In this document: positions 1 through 9,319 of the stretch, piece by piece
How positions within the stretch are numbered: the stretch's first letter is position 1
Layout of the letters: every line of letters begins with the position of its first letter
Origin: JAXMCK01 sp046349395
GTDB taxonomy: Bacteria; Pseudomonadota; Alphaproteobacteria; Geminicoccales; Geminicoccaceae
DNA: 64,000 bases
NCBI GenBank assembly: GCA_046349395.1
Contig: JAXMCK010000007.1
Span: 463,389-527,388, forward strand
Direction: 5' to 3'
Made by a program: the position numbers and the translations under genes
Notes under the pieces: model-generated
What the model was told of the DNA's origin: nothing
What the model saw: the letters and a program-made list of their open reading frames with translations, nothing else
The model's database searches: none

Positions 1-463
1 TGCGCAGGCCCACCTTCGAGAAGGTGCCGGGCTTGCCGGCGGCGATGTCGCGGTAGAGATGGCTGATGCAGCCCTGGGGTAGGTTGTAGGCCTCGATCTT
101 GTTCTCGATCGCGAGCCGCCCGATTTTCGGGATCAGGCCGTAATGCCCGCCGATGACCCGCTTCAGCAGGCCCTCGTGGCCGAGGCGGTTGAGACCCTGC
201 TCCTTGCCGTCGCCCTGCCCCGCCGCGAACAGCAGGGTCAGGTCGCGCGGCTTCCCCGTCTCGGTGAACCGCTTGGCCACACCCTCCAGCAGCGCGTCCG
301 GCGTGCCGATGCCGACGAAGCCCGAGGTGCAGATCGTGTCCCCGCTCTGCACCAGGGCAACGGCCTCCTCGACCGTGACAATCTTGTTGCGCGGCTCACT
401 CTTGCCCAGACCTCGCTTGTCGTATTGAGGTCCCGTTCTCATTTCGAGTGCATCCCTGATCAT
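1..463 (-). CDS. Class I CoA-transferase, N-terminal part (propionate/acetate CoA-transferase-like), cut by window edge
   Basis: The reverse strand from 463 to 1 translates without stops into the start of an acyl-CoA:carboxylate CoA-transferase of the YdiF/propionate-CoA-transferase type. Signature stretches are IVTVEEAVALVQSGDTI near residue 24, TSGFVGIGTPDALL, a Gly-rich GQGDG segment, and EAYNLPQGCISHLYRDIA. The catalytic Glu lies in the missing C-terminal part. The ATG at 463 is preceded by GGAGGTGGGCC, a strong Shine-Dalgarno; a second in-frame ATG is 7 codons later. Family members move CoA between short-chain acyl-CoAs and carboxylates; the substrate cannot be told from this fragment. 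Call from remembered family sequences. Confidence 0.85.
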   Translation of the reverse strand, partial: MIRDALEMRTGPQYDKRGLGKSEPRNKIVTVEEAVALVQSGDTICTSGFVGIGTPDALLEGVAKRFTETGKPRDLTLLFAAGQGDGKEQGLNRLGHEGLLKRVIGGHYGLIPKIGRLAIENKIEAYNLPQGCISHLYRDIAAGKPGTFSKVGLR

Positions 464-893
464 GGCCCACCTCCGCGAACGGGGATTGGGCCGCCCTTGT
501 TGTCTGTTCTAGGCACATGCCGTCACCTACCGGGCCGGCCACCGACTTGCGGATGATGTCGAACGGTCGCGTTTGCGGGGATACAACCCGCTCGTCGAAT
601 TGCGTCAAGGTCGCAACACCGAACCGTCGGCGCGGATGGCGCCCACCCCTCTCCTCCGGCTCTATCCGCATTCATCCCCTATGCAGCTTGCCCTGGTTTC
701 AACACCTAAAATACTATACCCTCATTGGTGTCGTTGGCAGCGGGCGGAGGAAATCGAACGATGATGTTAAGAAAGGCGTCGCAACAAGCGAGCGCGAGCG
801 GGGTCAATCTGATATGCATCAGAATATCGGTTGCCAGCTCTGCTCTCGTTTTTGTAACGAGCTGCATAGTTATTTGAGCCTGCAGTAAGGCTT
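464..893. other. Intergenic region between CoA-transferase and adenylate cyclase
   Basis: This 430-base stretch separates two divergent genes. I find no credible coding frame: the open frames across it are short, Arg/Pro/Ser-rich and match nothing. From about 690 to 890 it is visibly richer in A/T than the surroundings. It holds a small hairpin, CTCGTT-TTTGT-AACGAG, around 851-867 that could be a weak terminator or leader structure. The promoters of both neighbouring genes must lie here, but no convincing -35/-10 pair stands out. Confidence 0.5.
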
Positions 894-2870
894 ATGCCAC
901 CCGCGGTTACCGATCGCGCCGCTGCCGACGAGCCCGAGCGAGGGTATCCTCGCCTTGTCACGGACCGGCATGCCGATCAGCAGCAATCACGGCATCGGCG
1001 CAGGCTGACGACTGTCTTCAGTGCGGACGTTGCGGGGTTCTCGACCTTAATGGGTATCGCCGAGGAGGAGACGCTGGGGGTCCTGAAGACGGCTCGGCAG
1101 ATCCTCCGGAGCAACATAGGCCAACATGGTGGTCGAGAGTTCGGCGTTTACGGCGACTCGTTCATGGCCGAGTTCGACAGCCCGGTCGAGGCTCTGCGCA
1201 CGGCACTGGATGTACAAGCCGCCATCGCGACGCTGGACCCGCCGAGCCCGTCCGAACAACCGTTGCGGTTCCGCATCGGCATCCACGTCGACGACGTCAT
1301 CGCCGATGCGAAGGACCTTTTCGGCGACGGAGTCAATCTCGCCTCCAGAATTCAGGCCGCCGCTCCGCCCGGAGGGATCGCCCTCTCCGCGAACACGCAT
1401 GAGCATGTCAGGCGAAAGATCCATCTGCGATACCGCTACGTCAAATCCCCGTTGCTGAAGAACATCGGCCGTCCGCTTGATATCTATGTGATAGATCCGG
1501 CGAGCATTACCGCCGGCGTTTTGCCCGCACCGACGAAGAAGCCCACGCGTACTGCAGTTGTCGTGACGGGCCTTCTCGGCGGCGCCGCAGTTATGCTGCT
1601 GGTCCTGGCAGGTGGCGAGTGGGGCATGGGGAGTTGGCACCGGCCCGATACGGGGGCGGGCAATGCCAAACCCGCGGTGGCTGTTCTGCCGTTCGCAACG
1701 ATCTCGCAATCGGATACCGAAGCTTTGTTCGCTCGAGGACTTGCAGATGACGTTACTATTGATTTGCAGCGATTCCCTGGCATAGAGGTGATCGGTAAAG
1801 ACTCTGTAAAGGCCATGTATGAGGAAGGTGGCGTTCGCGCGGTAGTGGAAACTCTCAAACCAGACTACATGGTTTCAGCCTCGGTCAACTATTTTAGTGA
1901 AGTCGTAAAAGTCAATGTGAGTGTCATCGATTCCGCCAGCAACCGGCAGGTCTGGGCAAACCGATTTGAAATGGCCGGCGCGAACTGGTACGTCGGCCAG
2001 GAAGAGATGGCGAAGCAGATGATTTTGCACATTGCCGGGAACGTCAATGAGCAGGAAGTGAATCGGATCGCAAAGAAAAGAGGAGTGATCATGGACGCCT
2101 ATGAGTTGCGTGCGAGGGCCAAAGACTACCTCAACGAGTCGACACGAGAGGCGAACGAGAACGCGAAGTCGTTCGCCAGCCAAGCGCTGGAGCTGCAACC
2201 CGATTTCGTCGAGGCGTACAACGACCTCGCTTACGCCTACGTCCGCGATTGGCAGTATGGCTGGTCGGACGATCCGCCTGGGGCGCTCGAGAAGTCGCGC
2301 CTGTTCGCCGAGAAGGCTCTTTCGCTCGACGCCAAGAACTACGTCGCGCACTGGTCCGTTGCCACCGTCGCCTTGTACCTGAGAGACTTCGACCGATCGT
2401 TGCGGGAATGGCGACTCGCGGTCGAGTTGAACCCCGGCGATCCCGACGTCCAAGCCTCGATGATCGACATACTCGTGGCCCGCGGGATGTACGAAGAGGC
2501 GCTGGCGCGGATCAACGGGGCGCGGCAGATCAATCCGAAATCACCATCCTGGTACAGTTGGAACCTCGGTTACGTGTACTACATGCTCGGTCGGTACGAT
2601 GAAGCGATCACGGCGATCGAGAGCATCCCCGAGCCGGACGACATCTACCTCGTCGAGTTGGCCGCGAGCTTTGCGATGCGCGGCAGGCCCGGCGACGACG
2701 TCAGGGCCGGCGAGATCATGCGGCGCGTGAGGGCCGCGATGCCCGACTACAGCCTCGACGCAGCCGCACGGCAACCCTTCGAGGATCCCAAGATCGGCGA
2801 GCACTGGCTCGGCGGGGTTCGCCGTGCCTACGAACTGAGCGAGACGGTCAAGCCGCCAACGGCGAACTGA
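894..2870 (+). CDS. Class III adenylate/guanylate cyclase with TM segment, TolB/FlgO-like domain and TPR repeats
   Basis: 658 residues. The cyclase homology domain (about 38-200) keeps the two metal-binding Asp (D45 in FSADVAGFS, D88 in YGDSFMAEF), the adenine-specifying Asp D141 (DLFGDGVN), and the transition-state Asn148 and Arg152 (NLASR), so it should be an active adenylate cyclase. One membrane helix (about 219-240) follows. The rest, presumably periplasmic, begins with a TolB/FlgO-type segment (AVAVLPFATIS) and continues into tetratricopeptide repeats (about 400-620). AAGG lies just before the ATG. The architecture is common in Rhizobiales-like alphaproteobacteria, often in many copies; the signal sensed is unknown. 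The segment 1740-2090 is less GC-rich than its neighbours, hinting at a different origin. Confidence 0.88.
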   Translation: MPPAVTDRAAADEPERGYPRLVTDRHADQQQSRHRRRLTTVFSADVAGFSTLMGIAEEETLGVLKTARQILRSNIGQHGGREFGVYGDSFMAEFDSPVEALRTALDVQAAIATLDPPSPSEQPLRFRIGIHVDDVIADAKDLFGDGVNLASRIQAAAPPGGIALSANTHEHVRRKIHLRYRYVKSPLLKNIGRPLDIYVIDPASITAGVLPAPTKKPTRTAVVVTGLLGGAAVMLLVLAGGEWGMGSWHRPDTGAGNAKPAVAVLPFATISQSDTEALFARGLADDVTIDLQRFPGIEVIGKDSVKAMYEEGGVRAVVETLKPDYMVSASVNYFSEVVKVNVSVIDSASNRQVWANRFEMAGANWYVGQEEMAKQMILHIAGNVNEQEVNRIAKKRGVIMDAYELRARAKDYLNESTREANENAKSFASQALELQPDFVEAYNDLAYAYVRDWQYGWSDDPPGALEKSRLFAEKALSLDAKNYVAHWSVATVALYLRDFDRSLREWRLAVELNPGDPDVQASMIDILVARGMYEEALARINGARQINPKSPSWYSWNLGYVYYMLGRYDEAITAIESIPEPDDIYLVELAASFAMRGRPGDDVRAGEIMRRVRAAMPDYSLDAAARQPFEDPKIGEHWLGGVRRAYELSETVKPPTAN

Positions 2871-2891
2871 CTTCAACGGCGCGGAGCAGGT

Positions 2892-2935
2892 GACGTGCCG
2901 GCGCATGAACGACACGGTTCATGCGCCGCGACGTC
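2892..2935. terminator. Strong inverted repeat between convergent genes (bidirectional terminator candidate)
   Basis: A perfect 12-bp stem (CGGCGCATGAAC at 2899-2910, its complement at 2917-2928) closes a 6-base loop GACACG. After a 2-nt internal bulge it is extended by GACGT/ACGTC. It lies between the stop of the cyclase gene (2870) and the stop of the convergent permease gene (2950), where a shared terminator is expected. There is no clear T-run on either side, so it may act as an RNA 3'-end stabiliser. Confidence 0.6.
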
Positions 2936-2949
2936 CCACTAGCCCGACG

Positions 2950-4341
2950 TCAGACCCACCCGGTCGTGTAGTACACGATGATGACGAAGAACACGGCCAG
3001 CGTCTTGATGCAGGTGATGGCGAAGATGTCGCCGTAGGACTGTCGGTGCGTCAGGCCCGTCACCGCGAGCAGCGTGATCACGGCACCGTTGTGCGGCAGC
3101 GTGTCCATGCCGCCCGATGCCATCGAGGCCACCCGGTGCAGCACCTCGTAGCTGATCCCGGCCGCATCGGCCGCCGCCTTGAACTGGTCGGCCATGGCGG
3201 CGAGCGCGATGCTCATGCCGCCCGACGCCGAGCCCGTGATGCCGGCCAGCACGTTGACGGTGATCGCCGTGTTCACGAGCGGGTTCGGGATCGCCTTCAG
3301 GAGGTCGGCGATGACGACGAAGCCCGGTAGCGCCGCGATGACGCCGCCGAAGCCGTATTCGGCCGCCGTGTTCATCGAGGCCAGCAGGGAGCCCGCGACC
3401 GCCGCCTTCGTCCCTTCGGCGAACTTGGCGCTCACCGGCTTCCAGGCGAAGGCCAGCACGGTGAAGATGCCGAGGATGAGGGCCGCCATCACCGCCCAGA
3501 TCGCCGAGACGCCGCCGATGCTGGTGACGATCGGCTTCGCCATGCCGGCCAGCTGGAACTCGTGCGTCGGGCCGTAGAGGGCGGGGATCGCGTAGGTGAA
3601 GATCAGGTTCGACACGCCCACCACGACGAGCGGCAGGATCGCGATCCAGGGATTGGGCAGCAGTTCGTCCGCGACGGGCTCCGGCTCGTTGGTGTGCCCT
3701 TCGCCGTAGCCCTCGCCCGCGGCCTTCGCCCGGCTGCGGCGGAATTCCAGGAACAGCATGCCGAGGGTGAAGATGAAGATGCCGCCCAGGGTACCGAGGA
3801 TCGGTGCCGCCCAGGTCGTCGTCCCGAAGAAGGTCGTCGGGATGATGTTCTGGATCTGCGGGCTGCCCGGCAGGGAGTCCATCGTGAAGGTGAAGGCACC
3901 GAGGGCAATCGTCGGCGGGATCAGCCGCTTCGGGATGTTGCCCTGGCGGAACATCTCGGCGGCGAACGGGTAGACCGCGAAGACGACGACGAACAGCGAC
4001 ACGCCGCCATAGGTCAGCACGGCACCCACGAGCACGATCGAGAGCATCGCCCGCTGGTGGCCGACGATCCCGATCACCGCCCGCACGATCGCCTTCGAGA
4101 AGCCCGACAGCTCGATGACCTTGCCGAACACGGCACCCAGTAGGAACACCGGGAAGTAGTTCTTCACGAAGCCGACCATCTTCTCCATGAACACGCCGGT
4201 GAACATGGGTGCCACGAGGGTCGGATCGGTCAGGAACACCGCCAGCAACGCGGCGATCGGTGCGAACAGGATGACGCTGAAGCCGCGATAGGCGACGATC
4301 ATCAGGAAAACGAGCGCGGCGATGCAGATGATGATCGCCAT
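2950..4341 (-). CDS. GntP-family permease (gluconate/hydroxy-acid:H+ symporter family)
   Basis: 463 residues with about 12 hydrophobic segments, the usual GntP length. Characteristic segments are MDSLPGSPQIQNIIPT, NTAAEYGFGG, the Gly/Ser-rich ITGSASGGMSIALA, and MDTLPHNGAVITLL near the C-terminus. The family imports gluconate, and related members import citrate or D-beta-hydroxybutyrate, by proton symport; the exact substrate is not readable here. A CBS-domain gene lies 55 bases upstream on the same strand, probably co-transcribed. A CoA-transferase beyond the cyclase gene makes a short-chain hydroxy-acid a plausible but unproven cargo. GGGGGTGG precedes the ATG. Confidence 0.85.
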   Translation of the reverse strand: MAIIICIAALVFLMIVAYRGFSVILFAPIAALLAVFLTDPTLVAPMFTGVFMEKMVGFVKNYFPVFLLGAVFGKVIELSGFSKAIVRAVIGIVGHQRAMLSIVLVGAVLTYGGVSLFVVVFAVYPFAAEMFRQGNIPKRLIPPTIALGAFTFTMDSLPGSPQIQNIIPTTFFGTTTWAAPILGTLGGIFIFTLGMLFLEFRRSRAKAAGEGYGEGHTNEPEPVADELLPNPWIAILPLVVVGVSNLIFTYAIPALYGPTHEFQLAGMAKPIVTSIGGVSAIWAVMAALILGIFTVLAFAWKPVSAKFAEGTKAAVAGSLLASMNTAAEYGFGGVIAALPGFVVIADLLKAIPNPLVNTAITVNVLAGITGSASGGMSIALAAMADQFKAAADAAGISYEVLHRVASMASGGMDTLPHNGAVITLLAVTGLTHRQSYGDIFAITCIKTLAVFFVIIVYYTTGWV

Positions 4342-4396
4342 GGTCCACCCCCAAATCGTTATGGTCGTCGGTGACGACGTTGTGCCGAAAGCCGGG

Positions 4397-4855
4397 TCAG
4401 TAGGTACCCGACTCGATCATCATCACTTCGGTCTCGAGACCGCGGATCTGCTTGGCGTCGATCTCGACCACCTGTTCCAGCACGTCGCGGTTCGAGAGGA
4501 CACCGGTCACCCGGCCGTCCTTGACCACCGGCAGATGGCGGATCTTGTTCTCGTGCATCAGCGAGCGGCAGTCCTCGATCGTCTGCTCGGGCCGCACCGT
4601 CACGATGCTGATGCTCATGATGTCGCGCACCTTGGTGTCGCGCGCCGTCCGCCCCGCCAGCTCCACCTTCCGCGCATAGTCACGCTCGGAGAGGATGCCG
4701 ACGAGCTTCGTCCCTTCCATGACGACGACGGCACCGACATTGCTGGCGGCCATGGCCTGGAGGGCGGCCAGCACCGGCTCGTCGGGTCCGATCGCGACAA
4801 TCCCGGTCTTCTTCTTCTCGATCAGCGCCTGCACCGTAAATCGACTACGCTCCAT
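4397..4855 (-). CDS. Tandem CBS-domain protein
   Basis: 152 residues, consisting almost entirely of two CBS motifs (about 15-70 and 80-140). Typical signatures are VGAVVVMEGTKLVGILSERD and IRHLPVVKDGRVTGVLSNRD. Paired CBS domains (a Bateman module) bind adenine nucleotides such as AMP, ATP or c-di-AMP and act as energy sensors. There is no attached catalytic domain. The gene lies just upstream of the GntP permease on the same strand, so regulation of that transporter is possible but is inference. A G-rich stretch (GGGGGG) sits 5-10 bases before the ATG. Confidence 0.88.
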   Translation of the reverse strand: MERSRFTVQALIEKKKTGIVAIGPDEPVLAALQAMAASNVGAVVVMEGTKLVGILSERDYARKVELAGRTARDTKVRDIMSISIVTVRPEQTIEDCRSLMHENKIRHLPVVKDGRVTGVLSNRDVLEQVVEIDAKQIRGLETEVMMIESGTY

Positions 4856-4943
4856 ATGCCCCCCAAGCGCCGTGGATGTACCGCCCTTCTAGCGTTTCCT
4901 GCGGGAGGCGAAAGCCGAAAGCCGACGAGCCGCTACGGCGGGC

Positions 4944-5459
4944 TCATTCGAGGTCGCGCGGGCGCCAGAACCCCGCCAGCTCGCCGGCCGCCGGCAAAAC
5001 GGAGGTCCAGGCCTCGCCCGGGAAGCGCAGCCGGGCCAGGGCCCCGGTCGGAAACTTCTCGGTCATCAGCCGCACCAGCTCGGGATCGCCGCTGCCCGCG
5101 AGGCGAAGGGCCAGCTCCTGAGTGCCGGGATTGTGCCCGACCAGCATGAGCCGCTGCACCCGGTCGGACTGTCGCTGCACGACGTCGAGCAAGCGGCTCG
5201 GTGCGGCCAGATAAAGGCTCTTCAGATATCGGACCGGCGGCTCCTGCCCGAGCTCTTCGCTCAGCAGGTCCAGCGTGCGCATCGTCCTTTTCGCGGTCGA
5301 GCACAGCACGAGGTCGGGCATCAGCCGCTTGCTCGCCAGCAGCCGGCCCATCGCCTTCGCCGACCGCTCGCCCCTCGGCGCCAAATCCCGGTCGTGATCG
5401 TCGACGCCCAGCTGGTCCCAGCTCGACTTCGCGTGGCGGAGCAGCAGAAGCTCGGGCAT
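4944..5459 (-). CDS. sixA: SixA-like histidine phosphatase (phosphoglycerate mutase superfamily)
   Basis: 171 residues starting MPELLLLRHAKSSW. The RHAKSSW motif carries the catalytic phospho-accepting His; the second catalytic His is in LVGHNPGTQEL. SixA-type enzymes remove phosphate from phosphohistidine on Hpt or phosphotransfer proteins, though many alphaproteobacterial members are uncharacterised. The reading frame continues upstream without a stop, but the family begins here and GGAGG lies about 12 bases before this ATG. It is divergent from the polyphosphate kinase gene, with 121 bases between them, so the promoters probably overlap. The symbol is by family resemblance only. Confidence 0.82.
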   Translation of the reverse strand: MPELLLLRHAKSSWDQLGVDDHDRDLAPRGERSAKAMGRLLASKRLMPDLVLCSTAKRTMRTLDLLSEELGQEPPVRYLKSLYLAAPSRLLDVVQRQSDRVQRLMLVGHNPGTQELALRLAGSGDPELVRLMTEKFPTGALARLRFPGEAWTSVLPAAGELAGFWRPRDLE

Positions 5460-5580
5460 CTTGACGTGCGACCTCCGAAAGGGGCGTATCCACCGCGCCG
5501 GGCCGCAGCGTGACGTGGGCCCGTCGCAGGGGCGGCGCCTGGCCCGCGCAGACGCGGACCGCATGCCCGGGAGGGGACTA

Positions 5581-7770
5581 ATGCGCGACGACGACAGCGT
5601 CGAGGGGTTGGCCGGCAGCGGCCTCGACACCCCGCGCCTCGCGCACGCGGTCTTCTCCAAGCCCGAGAACTTCATCAACCGCGAGCTGTCCTGGCTGGCG
5701 TTCAACGAGCGCGTGCTGGAGGAGGCGTCCAACCCGGCCCACCCGCTGCTGGAGCGGCTGCGGTTCCTCTCCATCTCGGACAACAATCTCGACGAGTTCT
5801 ACATGGTCCGGGTCGCCGGCCTGACCGAGCTCGTCCAGCGCAACATCGTGACCATGGGGCCGGACGGCATGACGCCGGCCGAGCAGCTGGCGGCGATCCG
5901 CGCCCGTGCCGCCGCGATCAACGAGCATCAGCAACGCTGCTGGCACGAGCTCACGAGCAAGCTGCGCGAGTCCGGCGTCACCGTCGTCGGCGTCGACGAG
6001 CTGAACCAGGGCGATCTGCGCTTCCTCGAAGAACGCTTCCAGGCCGAGGCCTCGGCGGTGCTGACCCCCATCGCCGTCGATCCCGCCCATCCCTTCCCGT
6101 TCATCCCCAACCGCGGCATCGGCGTGGTGATGGAGCTGGAGCGGGCCAAGAACGACATCATCGTCGGCCTCGTCCTCCTGCCGAACCGGCTCGACCGCTT
6201 CGTCCGCCTGCCGGGCGATCAGCCGCGTTTCGTGCTGCTCGAGCAGCTGATTCTTCGCTTCCACCAGCTTCTCTTTCCGGGCTTCGCACTACTGAACGGC
6301 GGCTGCTTCCGAGTGCTCCGCGACAGCGACATCGAGATCGAGGAGGAGGCCGAAGACCTCGTCCGCCTGTTCGAGACGCTGCTGAAGCGACGGCGCCTCG
6401 GCAGCGTGATCCGCCTCACCATGGACCACGGCCTCGTCCCCTCGCTGAAGGAGTTCCTGATAGACCATCTCCACGTCCTCCAGGAGGACGTGCTGGAGGT
6501 GGACGGCCTCATGGGCCTCGCCGACATCTCGCAGGTGATCACCAAGGAACGGACGGACCTTCTCTTCCCGCCCTTCAGCCCACGCTTCCCCGAGCGGATC
6601 AAGGACTTCGGCGGCGACTGCTTCGCCGCCATCCGGCAGAAGGACTTCGTCGTCCATCACCCCTACGAGTCCTTCGACGTCGTCGTGCAGTTCCTGCTCC
6701 AGGCCGCGCGTGATCCCGCGGTCCTTGCGATCAAGCAGACGCTCTACCGGACCAGCGAGGACAGTCCGATCGTCGCCGCCCTGATCGAGGCGGCCGAAGC
6801 CGGGAAGTCGGTGACGGCACTCGTCGAGCTGAAGGCGCGCTTCGACGAGGAGCGCAACATCCGCTGGGCCCGCAACCTGGAGCGTGCCGGCGTCCAGGTC
6901 GTCTACGGCTTTATCCAGCTGAAGACCCACGCCAAGATCTCGCTGGTGGTGCGGCGCGAGCTGACCGAGTTCAAGACCTACTGCCATTTCGGCACCGGCA
7001 ATTATCACCCGATCACGGCGAAGATCTACACCGACATCTCTTTCTTCACCTGCGATCCGGAACTGGGTCGTGACGCCGCGAAGGCGTTCAACTTCATGAC
7101 CGGCTATGCGCGACCCAGCGGCCTGGAGAAACTGGCCCTGGCCCCCGTCAATCTGCGCGAGACGCTGATGGCGGCCATAGAGGCGGAAATGGAGCACGCG
7201 CGGGCCGGGCGCAAAGGCCAGATCTGGGCCAAGCTCAACGCCCTCGTCGACGACCAGATCATCGTCAAGCTCTACGAGGCGTCCTGTGCCGGTGTGAAGA
7301 TCGACCTCATCGTCCGCGGCATCTGCTGCCTGCGGCCGGGCATCCCAGGTGTGTCCGAGAACATCCGTGTGAAGAGCATCGTCGGCCGCTTCCTCGAGCA
7401 CTCGCGCATCATCTGTTTCGGCAACGGCTTCGGCCTGCCGCACAAGAAGGCCAAGGTCTACATCTCCTCGGCCGACTGGATGCAGCGCAACCTGTCCCGC
7501 CGGGTCGAGACGCTGGTGCCGATCGAGAACGAGACCTGCCACCAGCAGATCATGTCCCAGGTCATGGTGGCGAACCTCAAGGACGTCGCCCAGTCCTGGA
7601 TCCTCAATCCGGACGGCAACTACGGGCGTCTGAGCGCCGACGAGGAGGCGTTCTCGACCCATACCTACTTCATGACGAACCCCAGCCTGTCGGGCCGCGG
7701 CAGCGCCCTGAAGAAACAGGGCGTCACCCGGCTGCGTCTGGCGCGGGAGGCGGCCGAAGCCGCCGAGTGA
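5581..7770 (+). CDS. ppk1: Polyphosphate kinase 1
   Basis: 729 residues, the usual PPK1 length. It makes inorganic polyphosphate from the gamma-phosphate of ATP, reversibly. The N-terminal domain starts with FINRELSWLAFNERVLEEA and DNNLDEFYMVRVAGL. The phosphorylated catalytic histidine is in CHFGTGNYH (about residue 469), and the second essential His is in GRFLEHSRI (about residue 607). The ATG at 5581 follows GGGAGGGGACTA, favouring it over starts further upstream. The stop codon overlaps the GTG of the exopolyphosphatase gene by four bases (GTGA), so synthesis and breakdown of polyphosphate are translationally coupled. Confidence 0.96.
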   Translation: MRDDDSVEGLAGSGLDTPRLAHAVFSKPENFINRELSWLAFNERVLEEASNPAHPLLERLRFLSISDNNLDEFYMVRVAGLTELVQRNIVTMGPDGMTPAEQLAAIRARAAAINEHQQRCWHELTSKLRESGVTVVGVDELNQGDLRFLEERFQAEASAVLTPIAVDPAHPFPFIPNRGIGVVMELERAKNDIIVGLVLLPNRLDRFVRLPGDQPRFVLLEQLILRFHQLLFPGFALLNGGCFRVLRDSDIEIEEEAEDLVRLFETLLKRRRLGSVIRLTMDHGLVPSLKEFLIDHLHVLQEDVLEVDGLMGLADISQVITKERTDLLFPPFSPRFPERIKDFGGDCFAAIRQKDFVVHHPYESFDVVVQFLLQAARDPAVLAIKQTLYRTSEDSPIVAALIEAAEAGKSVTALVELKARFDEERNIRWARNLERAGVQVVYGFIQLKTHAKISLVVRRELTEFKTYCHFGTGNYHPITAKIYTDISFFTCDPELGRDAAKAFNFMTGYARPSGLEKLALAPVNLRETLMAAIEAEMEHARAGRKGQIWAKLNALVDDQIIVKLYEASCAGVKIDLIVRGICCLRPGIPGVSENIRVKSIVGRFLEHSRIICFGNGFGLPHKKAKVYISSADWMQRNLSRRVETLVPIENETCHQQIMSQVMVANLKDVAQSWILNPDGNYGRLSADEEAFSTHTYFMTNPSLSGRGSALKKQGVTRLRLAREAAEAAE

Positions 7771-9290
7771 GCGTCACCGTCAGACCATCGCCGGGCAAAC
7801 CGAGGCGGGCGAAGGACAAGCCCTTCGCCGTCGTCGACATCGGCTCGAACTCGGTCCGCCTCGTCGTCTACGAGCGCTTGTGCCGTGCGCCTGTGCCGCT
7901 CTTCAACGAGAAGAGCCTCTGCCGCCTGGGCGCCGAAGTCGCCGCCTCGGGCAAGCTGTCGGCCTCGGCGGTCACCTCGACGCTGAAGGCCCTGCAGCGC
8001 TTCGCCCATGTGGCCCAGGCCTTCGAGGTCGGCGGGATCGACGTCGTCGCCACCGAGGCCGTGCGGAAGGCGCGCAACGGCGGCGATTTCCTCGTCGCCG
8101 CCGAAGCGGCTGCGGGCGCACCCGTCCAGGTCCTCGAAGGCGAGGAGGAAGCCCGGACGGCCGCCACCGGTGTCGCCTACAGCTTCCATCGGGCCGACGG
8201 TGTCGTGGGCGATCTGGGCGGCGGCAGCATCGATCTGGGCTTCGTCACGCCGAAGGGTGCCAGCGGCCCGTTCGGCAGCCTGCCGCTGGGCACTCTCGTG
8301 ATGGGCAAGGCACTCGGCTCCCGCGCCGCCGAGGCACCGGGCATCGTCAAGGAAGCGCTCGCCGGCTTGCCCTGGCTCAAGGGTGCTGCACGCGGCAAGC
8401 ATTTCTACGTGGTCGGCGGCGGATGGCGCGCCTTGGGCCGCGTCCACGAGGCGATGACCGACGCCCCGCTGCGCGTCGTCCACGACTACCGGATCCCCGG
8501 CCCCGAAGCCGAGCGCCTGGGGCGCAGCATCGCTACCCTGGACCAGGCCAGCCTTGAGGCCCTTCCCGGCGCTCCGCGTCGGCGGGTCGAAACGCTGACC
8601 GCCGCATCCTTCCTGTTCGCACAGATCGTCGGCGCGCTGGAGCCCGATGAGGTCGTCTTCTCGGCCTTCGGCCTTCGCGAGGGCCGGTTGTTCGACAAGC
8701 TCTCGCCGGCCGAACTGAAACGCGACCCGCTCCTCGCCGCGACCCATGATTTCGGTCGGTCGCGCGTCCGCATGCCGGGTATCGCAACGGCGATGCAGGG
8801 CTGGACCGCCCAGCTCTTTCCGGACGAGACGCCGGCCGAGCGACGCCTCCGCCACGCCGTGTGCGAGATCTCCGACAGCGCCTGGCGCGAACATCCGGGC
8901 AGCCGCGCGCGCGAGGCCTTCTTTCGTATCGCGAACTATCCCTGGATCGGCGCCTCGCACGCGGAGCGGGCGTTCCTCGCCTACGCCATCTTCATCCGCT
9001 ACGAAGGCCGGCCCGAAGACCCGTTCATCAAGACGATCATGACACTGGTCTCGGAGGCAGACCGCCGCCGGGCGGAGATTCTCGGATCGTCGCTCCAGCT
9101 CGGTTACCGGCTGGCGGCCGCCGTCCCCGACCTCCTCGCCGGCAACCGCCTCGACCTTTCGGACGGCCAGCTCACGCTCAGGCTGCGCTCAGCCGCCCTC
9201 GCACCCGACGACGATATCCTGAACCAACGGCTCAAGGGTGTCGCCCGATTCGCAGGCGCGGAGCGCTTCAAGGTCGTCGCTGACGCCTGA
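7767..9290 (+). CDS. ppx: Exopolyphosphatase / pppGpp phosphohydrolase family (Ppx/GppA)
   Basis: 507 residues. It releases terminal phosphate from polyphosphate, and some members hydrolyse pppGpp. The actin-like ATPase fold is shown by VVDIGSNSVRLVVYE near residue 22, the catalytic-Glu region EGEEEARTAATGV, and the second phosphate loop GDLGGGSIDLGF. A C-terminal helical domain follows from about residue 320. It starts with GTG overlapping the ppk1 stop codon. The pairing with ppk1 fits bidirectional control of the polyphosphate pool. A short hairpin downstream may end the operon. Confidence 0.94.
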   Translation: MSVTVRPSPGKPRRAKDKPFAVVDIGSNSVRLVVYERLCRAPVPLFNEKSLCRLGAEVAASGKLSASAVTSTLKALQRFAHVAQAFEVGGIDVVATEAVRKARNGGDFLVAAEAAAGAPVQVLEGEEEARTAATGVAYSFHRADGVVGDLGGGSIDLGFVTPKGASGPFGSLPLGTLVMGKALGSRAAEAPGIVKEALAGLPWLKGAARGKHFYVVGGGWRALGRVHEAMTDAPLRVVHDYRIPGPEAERLGRSIATLDQASLEALPGAPRRRVETLTAASFLFAQIVGALEPDEVVFSAFGLREGRLFDKLSPAELKRDPLLAATHDFGRSRVRMPGIATAMQGWTAQLFPDETPAERRLRHAVCEISDSAWREHPGSRAREAFFRIANYPWIGASHAERAFLAYAIFIRYEGRPEDPFIKTIMTLVSEADRRRAEILGSSLQLGYRLAAAVPDLLAGNRLDLSDGQLTLRLRSAALAPDDDILNQRLKGVARFAGAERFKVVADA

Positions 9291-9300
9291 GTTGAATCGC

Positions 9301-9319
9301 AGGCCTCTCCGGCCTTCTT
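9301..9319 (+). terminator. Possible terminator of ppk1-ppx
   Basis: A short hairpin AGGCC-TCTCC-GGCCT is followed directly by TCTT, eleven bases after the ppx stop codon. The stem is only 5 bp, so the call is tentative. Confidence 0.4.

Noticed and set aside
517..888. Possible gene in the 464-893 gap
   Set aside because: Short, Arg/Ser/Pro-rich, no ribosome site and no family resemblance.
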